Source: Bryum argenteum (lineage: Eukaryota > Streptophyta > Bryopsida > Bryales > Bryaceae). Taken from it: DNA of 64,000 nt. The translations under genes were made by a program, and so were the position numbers. Of the stretch, positions 34,741 through 46,357 are shown in pieces. Within the stretch, counting starts at the first letter, position 1. Each line of letters begins with the position of its first letter. The notes below the pieces were generated by a model. It was not told the origin of the DNA, made no database searches, and saw nothing but the letters and a program-made list of their open reading frames with translations. Location of the stretch: contig CM073325.1 in the NCBI GenBank assembly GCA_037043015.1, positions 13,247,001-13,311,000 of the forward strand, given 5' to 3'.

Positions 34741-35399
34741 CTTTTTTAATAGATGAATAAACACCTTAGAAGTCCAAATCCAAAGTCGGAATTAAATAAT
34801 AATTCATGTTCTTGAAGATATTAACATGCAGTTAGAATTGATTCTACTTAAAATATAGTTTCATCAATCAAGACTGACCAAAATTCATGATACTATTGAT
34901 TGCTCATTAAAATTTTGGTAAGCAGTTATACATTACCATGTACATAAATGTCCCAATTTTCACACTTGCATAACGGTTGAATTTGAAGTTTGAAAATTTG
35001 ACCACTATTTGTGTCTTTAAAATGTACAAAATTCATGGATGGATGAAGGTTTACTCCAAGAATATGAGCAACAAGAGAAAGTGAACATAATTCATAGATG
35101 GATATGAAACCCGTATGAATTTCGTTCATCCATGAATTTTACCAAAATTCATGATATTATTAATTGCTCAGTTGTTGTATTTTAGTTGTGAAACGAGCAG
35201 TAAGCCACCTCTTCTTGCCCAACATTTTTCCTGGTACTTACAAATCTATGTCAATCATACTTATTCCTCTGTATGAAGTCAGCTATGGTTAAAAATCTGC
35301 TGCAAAATTCACACAAATCTTGAGCGATTAGCTACTGATGGAGACTCTTTGGGGACTCAATCGAGCTCCTCCTACCGACCCTCACTCGACAACACAAGG

Positions 35400-35954
35400 C
35401 GTTTGAACTGGGATTGCCACCATGAGTAGGAATACATAACTCCTGATGCAAAACATCGGCATACTTGTTCATGAGAGCGGGATCATGTCCCGTGACAAGC
35501 TCAAAGCTCTTCCTCTAGGACCCTGGAACCCATCCACATGATGGAGGTAATACTCGAGGTTATGGCAGTCGGTTGGATCCTTGACTGTTTCAAGTAAGCC
35601 GACAGCTTGTGATTGAGTTGAAGCTCTACGTCGACATGCTTGGACGCGCCCGAGGAGCCCAAAGCAGATAGAAGTTGGCCCTGCTCTTGGCCACCACGTC
35701 GGGCACATTCGCCACTCGCCCAACTCCCCCTCAAACCTCGCCCAGAATGCGCCGTCCCCTACTTGAAGAGCCTCGAACGTAAATGCCGTCACGGGGACAC
35801 GGATCTCCTGATTGTGCAATCCGCGCTCGACACTCTCGTAGCCTGTGAGTATCGCTAGCGCCCCATACACATTGTGTCTTGTCACCGTGATGCTCAGCAC
35901 TTCATCTTTGTAGAGTGCAAGTAGTCTCTGAAGCTCCGCAATCACCTGCAACAC
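35400..35954 (-). pseudogene. DAD1-like phospholipase A1 (lipase class 3) pseudogene
   Basis: The minus strand shows the C-terminal half of a plant DAD1-like PLA1: ELQRLLALYKDEVLSITVT, GALAILTGYESVERGL, VPVTAFTFEALQVGDGAFWARF, then ELQLNHKLSAYLKQSR, DCHNLEYYLHHVDGFQG and, in a third frame, NKYADVLHQELCIP. The homology moves between frames at least twice. The nucleophile elbow, normally GHSLG, reads RHNVYG, so the catalytic Ser is gone. The region between GELGEWR and ELQLNH is scrambled, and the N-terminal half is absent. Intact relatives hydrolyse plastid glycerolipids, as in jasmonate precursor release. It lies just outside the right inverted repeat of the decayed element. Confidence 0.75.
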
Positions 35955-36543
35955 AACCCAAAAATGTCAATAATCAGAACCACCCATTATCAACATGACG
36001 ATAATTCCACGGAGAAAAGTTCGAGACTTGAGAGATGCATGATTTTCTGTAAAGGGAAGGGGAGGGGACCTACTCACAAGGGCACTTGCAGTTAAATATC
36101 ATACCCCTCCAAGGAACAAGTTATATTCATCTACGAAATAGAGGGTGACACAATCTACGCTAGTATTAGAGAATTTAATGTAGAGCAAATTAGATTTTGG
36201 GCACACAATCTAACTGGCCATAATGTGGTTTGTGCAAACAAACATGATGAAGCGCTTTACATGAATCACCAATAGCCCTCAATCTGATATCATGGCTTGG
36301 TAATGTTTCATACTTGGAGCTTGTAGTTTTTTAAATTGCAAGTCTCAATCGACGCCTCACTTTGTAAAGTAGGGCTACCCCACTTCAGCTCCAAATGAGC
36401 CAATGCTCCAGATGAACCAATGCCGCAATATGGCATTCAAGTCGACACCCGGCTTCGAGAGGGGCAGCAGTAGGGCAGGCGGGCAGCGAATTGCAGCTTT
36501 GTCTAATACCTTCTGAGATTGGTCCGAATTGTGACGTCCAGAA

Positions 36544-36714
36544 ACGAATCGTCCATCGTCGTCCGTTCCTAGTTCAGCGTCGTCCGCTCCTCGTTCACAA
36601 ACAAATCGTCCATCATCGTCCGTTCCTAGTTCACCGTCATCCGCTCCTCGTTCACAAACAAATCGTCCATCATCGTCCGTTCCTAGTTCACCGTCATCCG
36701 CTCCTCGTCCACCT
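36544..36714. repeat. Tandem repeat, 3 x 57 bp, upstream of coatomer zeta
   Basis: Units start at 36544, 36601 and 36658. The second and third are nearly identical; the first differs at several bases. The unit is rich in ATCGTCC and CGTTC motifs. The array lies 180-350 bp before the COPZ start codon, probably in its promoter or leader. Because 57 is a multiple of 3, the minus strand stays open through it, giving a chance frame with repeated DDGELGTDDDGRFV. Confidence 0.9.
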
Positions 36715-36894
36715 CTCGTCGTCTCTCTCTCATCAGGCTTCAGCTCGCGGTCGTCAGGGTGATTGATTGCGGAGCTCATCACGATCGCCGCGGACTCGGA
36801 CAAACTTGCATCAGATCTGGTGCACTTTTTGGTTGCTCGTCGTTCTCGCCAACAACAAGTCGTCGGCTTCACTTGCGTCGGTCGATCCTACAAT

Positions 36895-39316
36895 ATGGAT
36901 GTAAGCAGTTTGGTTCATTAATTTTTGAGGTGTTTTACGGCGCTTCCTGTGCCTTAGTGCTAGGTTAGTCGCTTCGAAGAAACCAAAGCTACTCAAACTT
37001 GCTTTCTATTGTCCGCATTTGAAGTTCCGTTTTTATCCTTCTTTTTCTTTCTAAGTATATTCATGGCAAATTTGTCCAACATTTTTTTCATAATGTAACT
37101 TGCTTTCAAAAGATCGTGTCGTGCTTTGTCTATCGTTGTACTGGACATGGTGAGATGCCTAGCGCAATCAACAGTAAATTTATGCTTGTCATGTCGTGGT
37201 CATTGTATCTTGTAATGGCGGGAAGGTCGTAGTTTGAACGAAGCGGGAGTTCTGTTTTAGAATTCTGGAATGTCGGCATTGGAGTTCCGGAGTCTTCCTC
37301 TGCATACTCGTTCAAGTGAATTTGTGCGAAGTTCGCTCCAATTAGGTTAGGGTTGTGATCGCACTAGACGGAGTAATATGGTATGCTTGCTCAATGTGAA
37401 AATAAGTTGTCGTTGTTTCATGACGGAAGTACAGAATTCAGAGAAGCTGAAAATTCCAAGAATCTCAGTGCTTATTTGTCATTGTTTAAATTGAAAGTTG
37501 CGGTCCGTATTCTCTTTTGAGCCTGTTAATTGCAAATTTGGGCAGAATTTGATTGAAAGATTGTGCTCTGATGTAGACGATTGTGTTTTTATATTGTTGG
37601 TGTAATTTTCCTGTAGTGTTACTGAAACTAGGTTTTATTATTCTATTGTCACCTCACTGAGATTTGATAACGCAATACGTGAGGATCACGTTGTGTCGTT
37701 CCACTTCGGTATGTGTGATGCTGTCGAAGTGGTTTGTGTATTTGACTTGATACTGATCAATTAAAGGAACAGAGATGTACGTCTGATTTTCATATGGTCT
37801 GCAGGTCTCCACTCCGTTGGTGAAGAATGTCATACTTCTAGACTCTGAGGGGAAGCGCATGGCTGTCAAATACTTTTCAGATGACTGGCCCAGCCTTTCT
37901 GCAAAACTGGCCTTCGAGAAATCTATTTTCACCAAAACGCAGAGAACAAGTGCTCGTACAGAAGGTATTTACTGACACAATATGCTGTGAGTAACCCTGT
38001 ACCCTTGAGCATCATGTTTTACTAGGACCTCAGAATTTCAGTTTCTTGCATAAATTCATGAAATATGTCTATTCCTGCGGTTGCCCCTTCACTAGGATCT
38101 GTTCATCTCTAGTTATGCAGCTGAAGTTGCATACCTCTGAAACTTTGATAACTTTCATTGCAGCCGAAATCGGACTTTTTGATGGGTACATTGTCGTGTA
38201 CAAATTCATCTCTGACCTCCATTTCTACGTAACCGGTGGCGAAGACGAGAACGAAATTATGCTGGCAACAGTTTTGCAAGGATTTTTTGATGCACTTTCG
38301 CTGCTTCTCAGGTCATTTCACCTTTCAATGCAACAGCCGTTGTTTCGTTTTGTGATGTAGGTGATCGTTTACCCTTTTCGGAAGGGTTTCTATGTGGTCC
38401 ACCTTATGTGGATTTTGCGGATTTTATGCCAGAGGCATTGTTTAAAAACTTCTTGGCTGATCCTCTGCTCACACTATAGGTCAGGTCCTTTAGTAGGTCT
38501 GTCACTCTTTAGTTTGGACGCTTGTGTCCCTCCACTGTCGTAGTGGCATTCTGCTAGATTCAGAGGACCTGACATTTTTGTGACTGTTGTTGCTGCAGGA
38601 ACTACGTTGAGAAAAAGAGTATCTTGGAGAATCTGGACCTTGTTCTTCTTTGCCTCGATGAGATTGTAGATGGAGGGTAAATTACACTTCTTGTTCACGA
38701 TTCTAATGTGATGATGAATTCTTATCCAACCTATATAAGTATCATATCTAGTTATGGTTGAGAGTCTTTTTGAGTTCATTCTGGCGACTTTAGTGATTGA
38801 TCATTTAGTTTTTTTAATGTGTGAAATGCACATTCGTAGTCCCACCGTTTGAATGTGACACAGTTGTTCTTGAATGGTCTCGGTGAACAGAATTATATTG
38901 GAGACGGATGCTGACGTTATTGCGAGCAGAGTAGCAATGCGAGGTGTTGATGCCGATGTACCCCTTTCAGAGCAGGTACTTCGCTGGATGTGGTAGTGCC
39001 CTTCTGCCCTTAGTATTTGCAGTTGCGTTGTTGTTGAGACCTTTGAATTGTGCGCTAATCATTTCGAGAGCACGTTGTGATTGTGTTTAGGAGATGCATC
39101 CGACGTGCTCTTTACTGCTACACATACTAAATCGACCATAATCAACCTGCACCTTGACTGTCTAAAATATCTGCATAGAAATTCATTGAGTGTATATTCT
39201 GTCACAGGAACTTCCATTTGTCTCAAGAGTTACTGAGTCTTCATTGTTATGTTCAGACAATTTCTCAGGCGCTTGCAACAGCCAGGGAGCACTTGGCAAG
39301 GTCGCTGCTTAAGTAG
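36895..39316 (+). CDS. COPZ: Coatomer subunit zeta (COPI coat), six exons
   Basis: Exons 36895-36900, 37805-37964, 38164-38311, 38599-38676, 38891-38975 and 39257-39316 join in phase through GT-AG sites to give 178 residues, the family's usual length. The product is MD then [90 protein letters not shown] and [17 protein letters not shown]: a longin-like small adaptin fold. Zeta pairs with gamma-COP in the COPI coat for Golgi-to-ER and intra-Golgi retrograde transport, in the cytosol and on Golgi membranes. Exon 1 encodes just two residues, an arrangement also easy for automated annotation to miss. Confidence 0.95.
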
Positions 39317-39817
39317 TGTGCATGCTATCTTGGTGAGATTGACGAAGATCGGCGTATTTAGAGTTCTTGTCGCATTCGGAAGAACAGTTCGTAGCACGTA
39401 TATATGAAAGTGATGCATGCACATCGAATAGCGAGGCATGCAACTGTGGGTTGGAGATAGTACGTAGTGCAATTAAAGGTTGCCCAATATTATGAGCACT
39501 TACTAAGTGTAATACATGCATCTCTCAAGGATCATTTTTGTCTCAATTTCCCATCTTAACATAATCACAACATACAATATGATTAATAATTTTTTAACAT
39601 TAGTTCTTGGTGATCTTTCAAGGTTGCAAATCTAAGTTGTAGATTTTAGTTTAAGAGGAAATAGTCACACGTGTTTGAGAAGACAAAATATTACAGTTAT
39701 TGCTAAAAAAAAACTATATGGATTTGTGTATGAACCAACTTAATTATTTTAATAATATTTCCCAGGTAAGGTGCTGGCCAACAGGCTCGCCTTAACTCTC
39801 ATCTACTGCATCCGTAG
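39317..39817. other. COPZ 3' region and possible lost exons of the next gene
   Basis: COPZ 3' UTR followed by AT-rich DNA. The frame entering the REJ-like gene can be read back to 39796 (SSTASVGV), but a stop lies at 39793, and I see no upstream exon or start codon. Confidence 0.4.
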
Positions 39818-42800
39818 GTGTTCGTGCCACACAATCTCCATTAACGGTAATAATTGTTGGAGGTAGCCGAGTTGCAAATGTCTCGGAGAATCTTTACTTG
39901 AAGGCCAATGTTTATGATCCTGATGATTCACTGGAAGGCAATGTTGATGATTTACATCCTTTTCAATATACTTGGTATTGTGACCAATTGGATTTGACCT
40001 CTATGTACGATGCCATAATATATCCAGATGTAGGAGGTAATATTAAGCGTACTTTGATGATTCCATCAAGCTTTTTGCGGAATGGAGCAACATATTCATT
40101 CATGGTTACGGTACATAGTATTTCTTATAAAAGTCCAAAAAATAAGAGGATACTAATGACTATATTTATAATATCTCTTGTACTTCATGTTTGAAACTAT
40201 GGTAATATATACTTTATGAATGACGTTATTGCATTGTTTTATATTCATCTTATAAAAAAGAATTACGGGTGAAGTCTTTGTGAGTTTAACCATGATTGAA
40301 TATAAGAAATCAAGTTGACTGAACAAAAGTTTGACCCACAATTCTGTCCAATTACACAAATGCAAATACTGTCTACTACTTTTGATCTTTTAGGATGTAT
40401 TTTTTTATTTAAATACTGATAACTAACTTATGAGATAATTTCTAGGTGGCTCGTGCTCCATATACCGATATAACACGCACCAATGCAACTGCAAATGCGA
40501 CAATTACCACTTTGAGTACAGCCATGAGTATAATTGCCAAAATAACAAATCAACCTGAAGTAATGGCATATGGCTTGTCAGTCTCGCGGTTGTTGCGTGT
40601 ATCATGTAGCTCAAAACTAGGTACTTATAAGTGGTTTGTACAATCAAGTGCGGATCAAAGATCAAAAGCGGAAATGGGGGTAAGTAGTGTAGTGACTATT
40701 GTTTTCCATATATATAATTATAGAGTCAAATGAAAAACTAAATAATTATCCAATTTAGAAATCTTAGAATTGTAGCCTTTGTTTTAAATTTACTAACCAA
40801 ACTTTACATGTGGTATATGAGATAGGTGGAAATGATTGATGAAAGCACTATGCGAATTAAGCGAGGAACATTGGTACCAGGGGCTTTGTATGGCTACAAA
40901 TATGCAAGGAGTCAGCGGTATCGCATCAGTTTCTCTTCGCACGTTAGCAGAACCATCAGGTATAAATGTTTATTTTATTTCATATGATATTTAAAATTGG
41001 TTCATTAATGAAGTTCTTACAAGATTCATGTAATGATTTGTAAATTTCATCCTTATTTGACCAGGTGGGACGGTAGAGTTGAGTTCAAATCCAGCTACAG
41101 AACATGTTGCGGGCTCAACAATGTATACAATACGAGCATATGGATGGACACCTGGTGGCGACATGATTGGGTTTTTAAAATATGAGTTTCGTTATGTGAT
41201 CATGAATAATGATGGAGAGATTACCAAAGAAGTTGTTCTAAGACCTATTTCGATCGTTAACAAAGTGACTGATGTGTTTGTAAGTCCTGGCGTGGTGATC
41301 TTTCGAGTATATGTAATCAATCCAGGGCCAGTTCGATTTATGCCAAATGATGCACCTTATGGAACTCTTTTTGAATTTGAACCAATAATGGTGAAAAAAG
41401 GCCGCATATCACTCCTTAGTGCTCCATCACTTGTGTCCAACTACTACGATTTTGCCCAACGAGGCATGTATTTCCAAAGTCTTGTTTCCATGGAAGCATA
41501 CGCTTCCCAAGCGTTTCCTAAATTAGGCAATACTTGCGGTTCAGGCGGAAATAAGAAGGTTATTAACCCCTAAATGGTTTGACTCATTTGTAGTAAAATG
41601 AACACATCCTCAAAAGCATTGTCATAGGTGGAGGTAAAAGTGTGTTATCCAAATCTCAACCATACAATCTTGTCGTAGACATATTGAACATCATGTGGGT
41701 CAAATTTTGAGTCATGAGGCTTCATAGATTGCGAGATCATAATGTATTAATACTCAAAAATGATCACATAATTTCATCATTTTCACTTTAAAGTGAAAAT
41801 GCTACCATTAGACTTATTGCAATGAAAAAGTCACCAATTAGAATGTTGTTCACCTTCATCTCAGTAGCATCCTTGAACAAAAAAAAACCATGAGAAAAAT
41901 TTCTTTGTGCAAATTATGGCCCTGCAATGGTGAAAACTGCCCTAAATTTTACAAAGGAAAAAATGTCTAAAACTAGGCTGCTGTCACTGAAATGCATGCC
42001 ATTAATTCATACTTCATTATATGGGTCTGAGATTTTCATTACATAAACTAGACTTGATTTGGGACCCAACCCAAGTGATTTCGTCCAAAACGGAGTCCGG
42101 ATGAAGAAGTTATGGCTCTCCAAAGTTGGTGTCATCCAAAATGTCGTTTTTCGACATTCGGCCCGCTTAAGTGGCTGTAAAAGGTTCGGGCCCATACATT
42201 GCACTTGTTACCGCAAGTATATATAGTAGATTTGTCTCCCGCCCTAAAAATCTTAACTTAAATGAGTTTAAAGCAGCCTTACATATTTTTATAGAAAAAC
42301 TAGAGAAAGTTGCACGATATGGTATAAAGGTTCCAACTATAGTTGGCACACCTATTATGACATTTTTAGACACAGGTGATATGTTTGTAAAAGCAGTGAA
42401 ATTAAAATGCTTCAAAACGGGTAGTGAAGCACAAATGTTGATGGACCAAATATCATACATTCCAATATTATTGGCAACAATGATTTACCACAACAATGCA
42501 TTTGAGTCACCCTCAGTTGTTGATAAGACCATGTTCACGATTGGAGCTTTAGGCTTTAAGTTGCCCCAAAATCCACTTAATCCCTTAGGAGGACCAGTGT
42601 ACCTTTCTGGTAATATGGGAAGTTTTTTCACCACTATTGCTGTTAATCAAGGTTTTGGGGTAGAGTTTGGAGTTACCGCTGCTTGTTTCAATAGATGGAG
42701 TCCATTATCAAAAGATGGTGAAGACTCTTTAAATCGGGATAAGAAGTTAGTCAAGTTGTTGCAAGTTTGTGACTTTGATATTGTTGGTCTCACCATGGCT

Positions 42801-43256
42801 GATCTGTTTACTACTACCATTACTGCCTCTTGTACAAACCTTAAGAAGATTGGTAAAGGATATGCATATAAAGTAGTGCAACTTGACAAGGATGGAATTG
42901 CGGATTTTGATATACTCAAGAATGTGGTTCCCACTATTACGGGTGTTTCATTTGACTTTGTGACAATTTATTCAAGGATTTGTCTCATTAAGGTGAAAAT
43001 GGATAAGAACTATAGCCCTGTTGGATGGGCAGGACTTCATGACAACTTTGAGCCTCCAAAAAACAATTTCAAGTATTCATTAAAAGTGAAGGAGGAGGAC
43101 ATTACCACAAATACAATCACCTTCTTTAATCACAGTCAATTTGGCTCTAATTCAATTGCCAGTTACAATCAACTTGGTGGTTGCAAACAACTTAAGAATT
43201 CTACATACTCTGTGTTGGTTATGTTATTGGTGATGTTATTTTGGAATATGTGCTAA
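39818..43256 (+). CDS. REJ-like domain protein, N-terminally incomplete, possibly decaying
   Basis: Likely exons are 39818-40109, 40446-40678, 40826-40959, 41065-41558 and about 42184-43256. They encode REJ/PKD-type beta strands: SPLTVIIVGGSRV, YTWYCDQ, LMIPSSFLRNGATYSFMVT, then GTVELSSNP and STMYTIRAYGWTPGGDMIGF, VVIFRVYVINPGPV. A long tail ends in the hydrophobic stretch STYSVLVMLLVMLFW, suiting a GPI signal or membrane anchor. REJ domains occur in polycystin-type and sperm-surface proteins of animals and in protists; the plant role is unknown, though bryophytes make motile sperm. The first two introns keep phase. The junctions 40959/41065 and 41558/42184 do not with the splice sites I see, and no start codon is found. 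It may be a decaying copy or need unusual splicing. The last intron is almost entirely a repeat insertion. Confidence 0.6.
41563..42172 (-). mobile_element. Dispersed repeat R1, shortened copy inside REJ-like gene
   Basis: In reverse orientation this matches 61424-62396 and 54890-55845. Shared blocks include GGGTTGGGTCCCAAATCAAG, AATGGCATGCATTT and ATGACTCAAAATTTG. The left end on the plus strand is TTAACCCCTAAATGG, like the TTAA/CCC ends of the MITE at 57012; the right end (GCTTAAGTGG) is a worn version. The element fills nearly the whole interval between the donor AAG/GTTATT at 41558 and the next exon. Confidence 0.7.
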
Positions 43257-46200
43257 TAGGAGTAAATTGTTAATATGCACTACAACCGCTATCAACTCTA
43301 ATTGGTCACATTGTTGTCCCGCTTTAGAACATTTATCATGTTTTTTTATGAAACATGAAGACAATTGAACTAAAGTGAAGTAAAACTTCTGATATATATT
43401 TCAGAAAATACAAGCAAAGGTTTATTTGAGAAATTTGAAACCTCTTGATTCATTGACTCTGAATGAGGCAAAAAAAAGATTATCCTATTCAGTGCGAAAT
43501 ACTATTTGTTTAGAAACAAAAATCTCTTTGTTTCGAAAATAAAAAAAGAAAATATGTGTACTATAAGAAGTGTTTTTTGAGAATAAAAAAGAAGGATATA
43601 AGATGAAAAAAGGTTACATTCACTACAATAGGTTAATGATGCTATTGTAAAGATAACATAATTTCAGAAACTCCTTCACGTCATTGTAAAAAGTTGTATT
43701 TAAGGGCGAGTACGCTACGATGGAGAAGACTACCAATTGGTCAAGAATGCTTGCCCAAGACATGGTTACATGAGACAAATATTGATGTGTCAAAAAAGAA
43801 GTAAAGACAATTTAACAAAAAGTCTTGACTCATTGTACAGTACCCACTAAGAAGTTTACGTTCAGAGCAAGAAGAGATAACATACCCCCAAATTTCAAAT
43901 GATCACCATGTTTGTAAATTCTATCCAAATTGCAAATTATGAAGTGTGAGAGTAAGGTAGTGAATTTTTCTTTGCCAATGCATGAAAGATCTCTATAAAA
44001 AGTGTAAATTGATTTGATAACTTTAGTATCTTTTAACTTACTTTTAGTATCTACCTTTAGATGTTATGAAGATCATTTCATGGTGAGGTTTGTTGGGAAA
44101 AAGAGTATAAATATCTCTCTAGCAACCTCTTTTGATGCCCTTTACATATATGTGGCTTACATTCACAAATATTGAGGTGAGTTAGTGTGAGAGACCTTGA
44201 TGTTGTCTCTTATTGAAAAAGTTACATACACATTCTAAAGTGCAGTGATTGCTCATGACCTTTTCTTACACATGAGGCTTGGATTAGCACGAAAGCAATA
44301 CTTTTGATAGCGTTGGCTACATTTCAAGCACTTTGGTGGTAGTGTCATGGAATTTGGTTATTCGAGGTGGTAGTTATGATCACTTGAAGTTGCTTTTGTT
44401 TACCGTGACATTTACTTAGAGTACGAAAGTTCAATGTTGATCTTCATGGGGGGTACAATTCAATCTTTTTCTAAAAAAGAGTTGCATATATAGAAAGTGT
44501 ATTGAAATAGCTTTCTTTAGAGATGGTTGAAGGTTTTCATTGTTTCATGCCTCAGCAATAGTAGCCTCAATAAGATCTAAGGATAAATAGTAGATAATAT
44601 GTTAAAAAGCTGTATATTAAGATAGAATTTCTAGTTTTTATTGGAATTTCTTTAAATGATGATATAGAATACTACATCATCTTTCCGAAACAATTTGTAG
44701 TTGATAATTTGGATTATTTTTGTGAACATGGGAATTGTTTGAAGATTGGGGCATGATCTCTTCTTTCATTCCTGAACGTAAACTTGTTGGTGGGTACTGT
44801 ACATAGTCTAATCACCTAAAGGGGAAGTCCAATGGCGAAGTCTACCTAATAGTAGAGGTTAGCCATAGTATGGTGAAAACACCTATTACATGACACTCGA
44901 AGAATTTCTATATTTATGTGCCAATCATTTACATTTGATTTTGTGATAAGATTTATGTCCATTCATTAATGATTGAAACTTTGTAAACAAATATGAGTTT
45001 TAGGGGTCACGGTGGAACCCACCTATAGTTGTGCATTTAAGGATCCTATATACTTGGAGTCATGAAATGAGTGCATTACCATTTTGCAAGGATAAGGAAT
45101 AGAAAAAGACGAGCTTTTCTTATTTTGTGGTATTTTAAACACAAATAAATAAATGCAAATTCTAGAAACAGTATCTCATGCATCCCAAGCATCTTATGCA
45201 TTGGATCTTTACGAAGACAAGGGGTGCCAACCTTTAGGGTGGTGTACACCTTTAGGTGGTTTCACCACAATGGTCTCCAATCTTTATGGTATTGTTAATC
45301 CGAATGTACCCACATCCCCCAACACCTCCACATCTTCGTAATCTTTGCCCTAAGGACATCCCTTCCAGGTACGGTAACTTGTCTTGGCAACAGCACCAAC
45401 CAGGTGGGGCAGCACTTGAAGGCCACGGTGGTTTGCGATTGTCTCCCTCTACACCTTGCACTCTTGCTACTTGAGGCCCACTCTCTACAAATAGACCTAC
45501 TTAGACAGGAACAGCGTTAACAGAGAATCATGGGTTCTTTTGATATTGAACAAGCGAGGAAGACGAACCATGTCATGGTGGAGGCTCCCCACAAACCGGC
45601 CTCCCATGAGACTATATTATCTCTCGGCAAAGAGATGCCCAGGCATAATGTCACTGCCACTGAAAGCTAGATCACAATTGGCTAACCGCATTCTATCATG
45701 AGAATATATCAAGCGTCTAAAGATGGTGAGAGTGCGAAAAGCTACTGTGAGAGTGCGAAAAGCTACTGTAGTTGTACAAAACCTCATTATTTGACACTCG
45801 CACCATGCGGTAACAAGATAGCTTGTCGGCATTTTATCTGATGCCCGGAATCAACAAACTTACACTCTACAAGAAGTTACTCGTATGCAGCTACAAAAGA
45901 AGGGCAATGGATCTGGATGCCATGAACGACAAGGAAGCAATACGAAAAGAAGAAGGGAGAGCTCTAGAATGAGAAAAATGCCGTCTAGCGCCCACCGAGA
46001 ACCACCTTCTGTCCAAACCAAGTCGACTACACAGTTCAAGTCCACCTGAAATGACGCATGACACCATGACCCAGCGCAGGGCCTATGTGAGTGCAGACAG
46101 CTCACTAACACATCCAAGCACAAGGGGAGACAGACTGATACCTTACGCCCTTTCAAGAAATTAAATGCTATGATAGTCGATCGAGCAATAGATTTGATAT

Positions 46201-46357
46201 ACAGGAATCAAACCAATTCCGAATGTGACGTCAATATATGAATGCTGGTAGTAACAATGGTCCTGCGGCTGCTAGATAATCTCTACGTAACTTACTACAC
46301 CTGCTAAAAGGGTACAAATTAGACAACTAAATCTGTAAAGTAGTACTCATCAACTAG
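43257..46357. other. Spacer, no gene recognised
   Basis: Long AT-rich stretch (43.3-45.1 kb) then a GC-richer part (45.15-46.15 kb) with short frames but no recognisable protein. A 21-bp direct repeat GTGAGAGTGCGAAAAGCTAC(T) occurs twice at about 45727-45768. The last few hundred bases are probably the 3' UTR of the seryl-tRNA synthetase gene. Confidence 0.4.

Larger units (their letters stand above)
30170..35150. mobile_element. Decayed ~5-kb element bounded by long inverted repeats
   Basis: About 30266-30375 is inverted at about 34950-35055 (shared blocks include AAAATGTAYMAAATTCATGGATG), with weaker similarity reaching 30170 and 35150, so the ends are inverted repeats of 100-200 bp. Inside are remnants of coding sequence on the plus strand: a Ser/Pro-rich region (31312-31880), an acidic-then-basic 168-codon frame (32035-32541; ENMEDMDMENN, RRSKRKRKDG) and a Cys-containing region (33490-34160; VPCSCDYSCKD, CFCSGKN). 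Coding is interrupted many times. Long inverted ends and this size suggest a DNA transposon such as a MULE, but no transposase was identified. Later insertions lie inside. Confidence 0.5.

Noticed and set aside
36375-36872. 165-codon minus-strand frame with repeated DDGELGTDDDGRFV
   Set aside because: The frame is open mainly because a 57-bp tandem repeat is a multiple of three; it lies opposite the COPZ leader and has no supporting signals.
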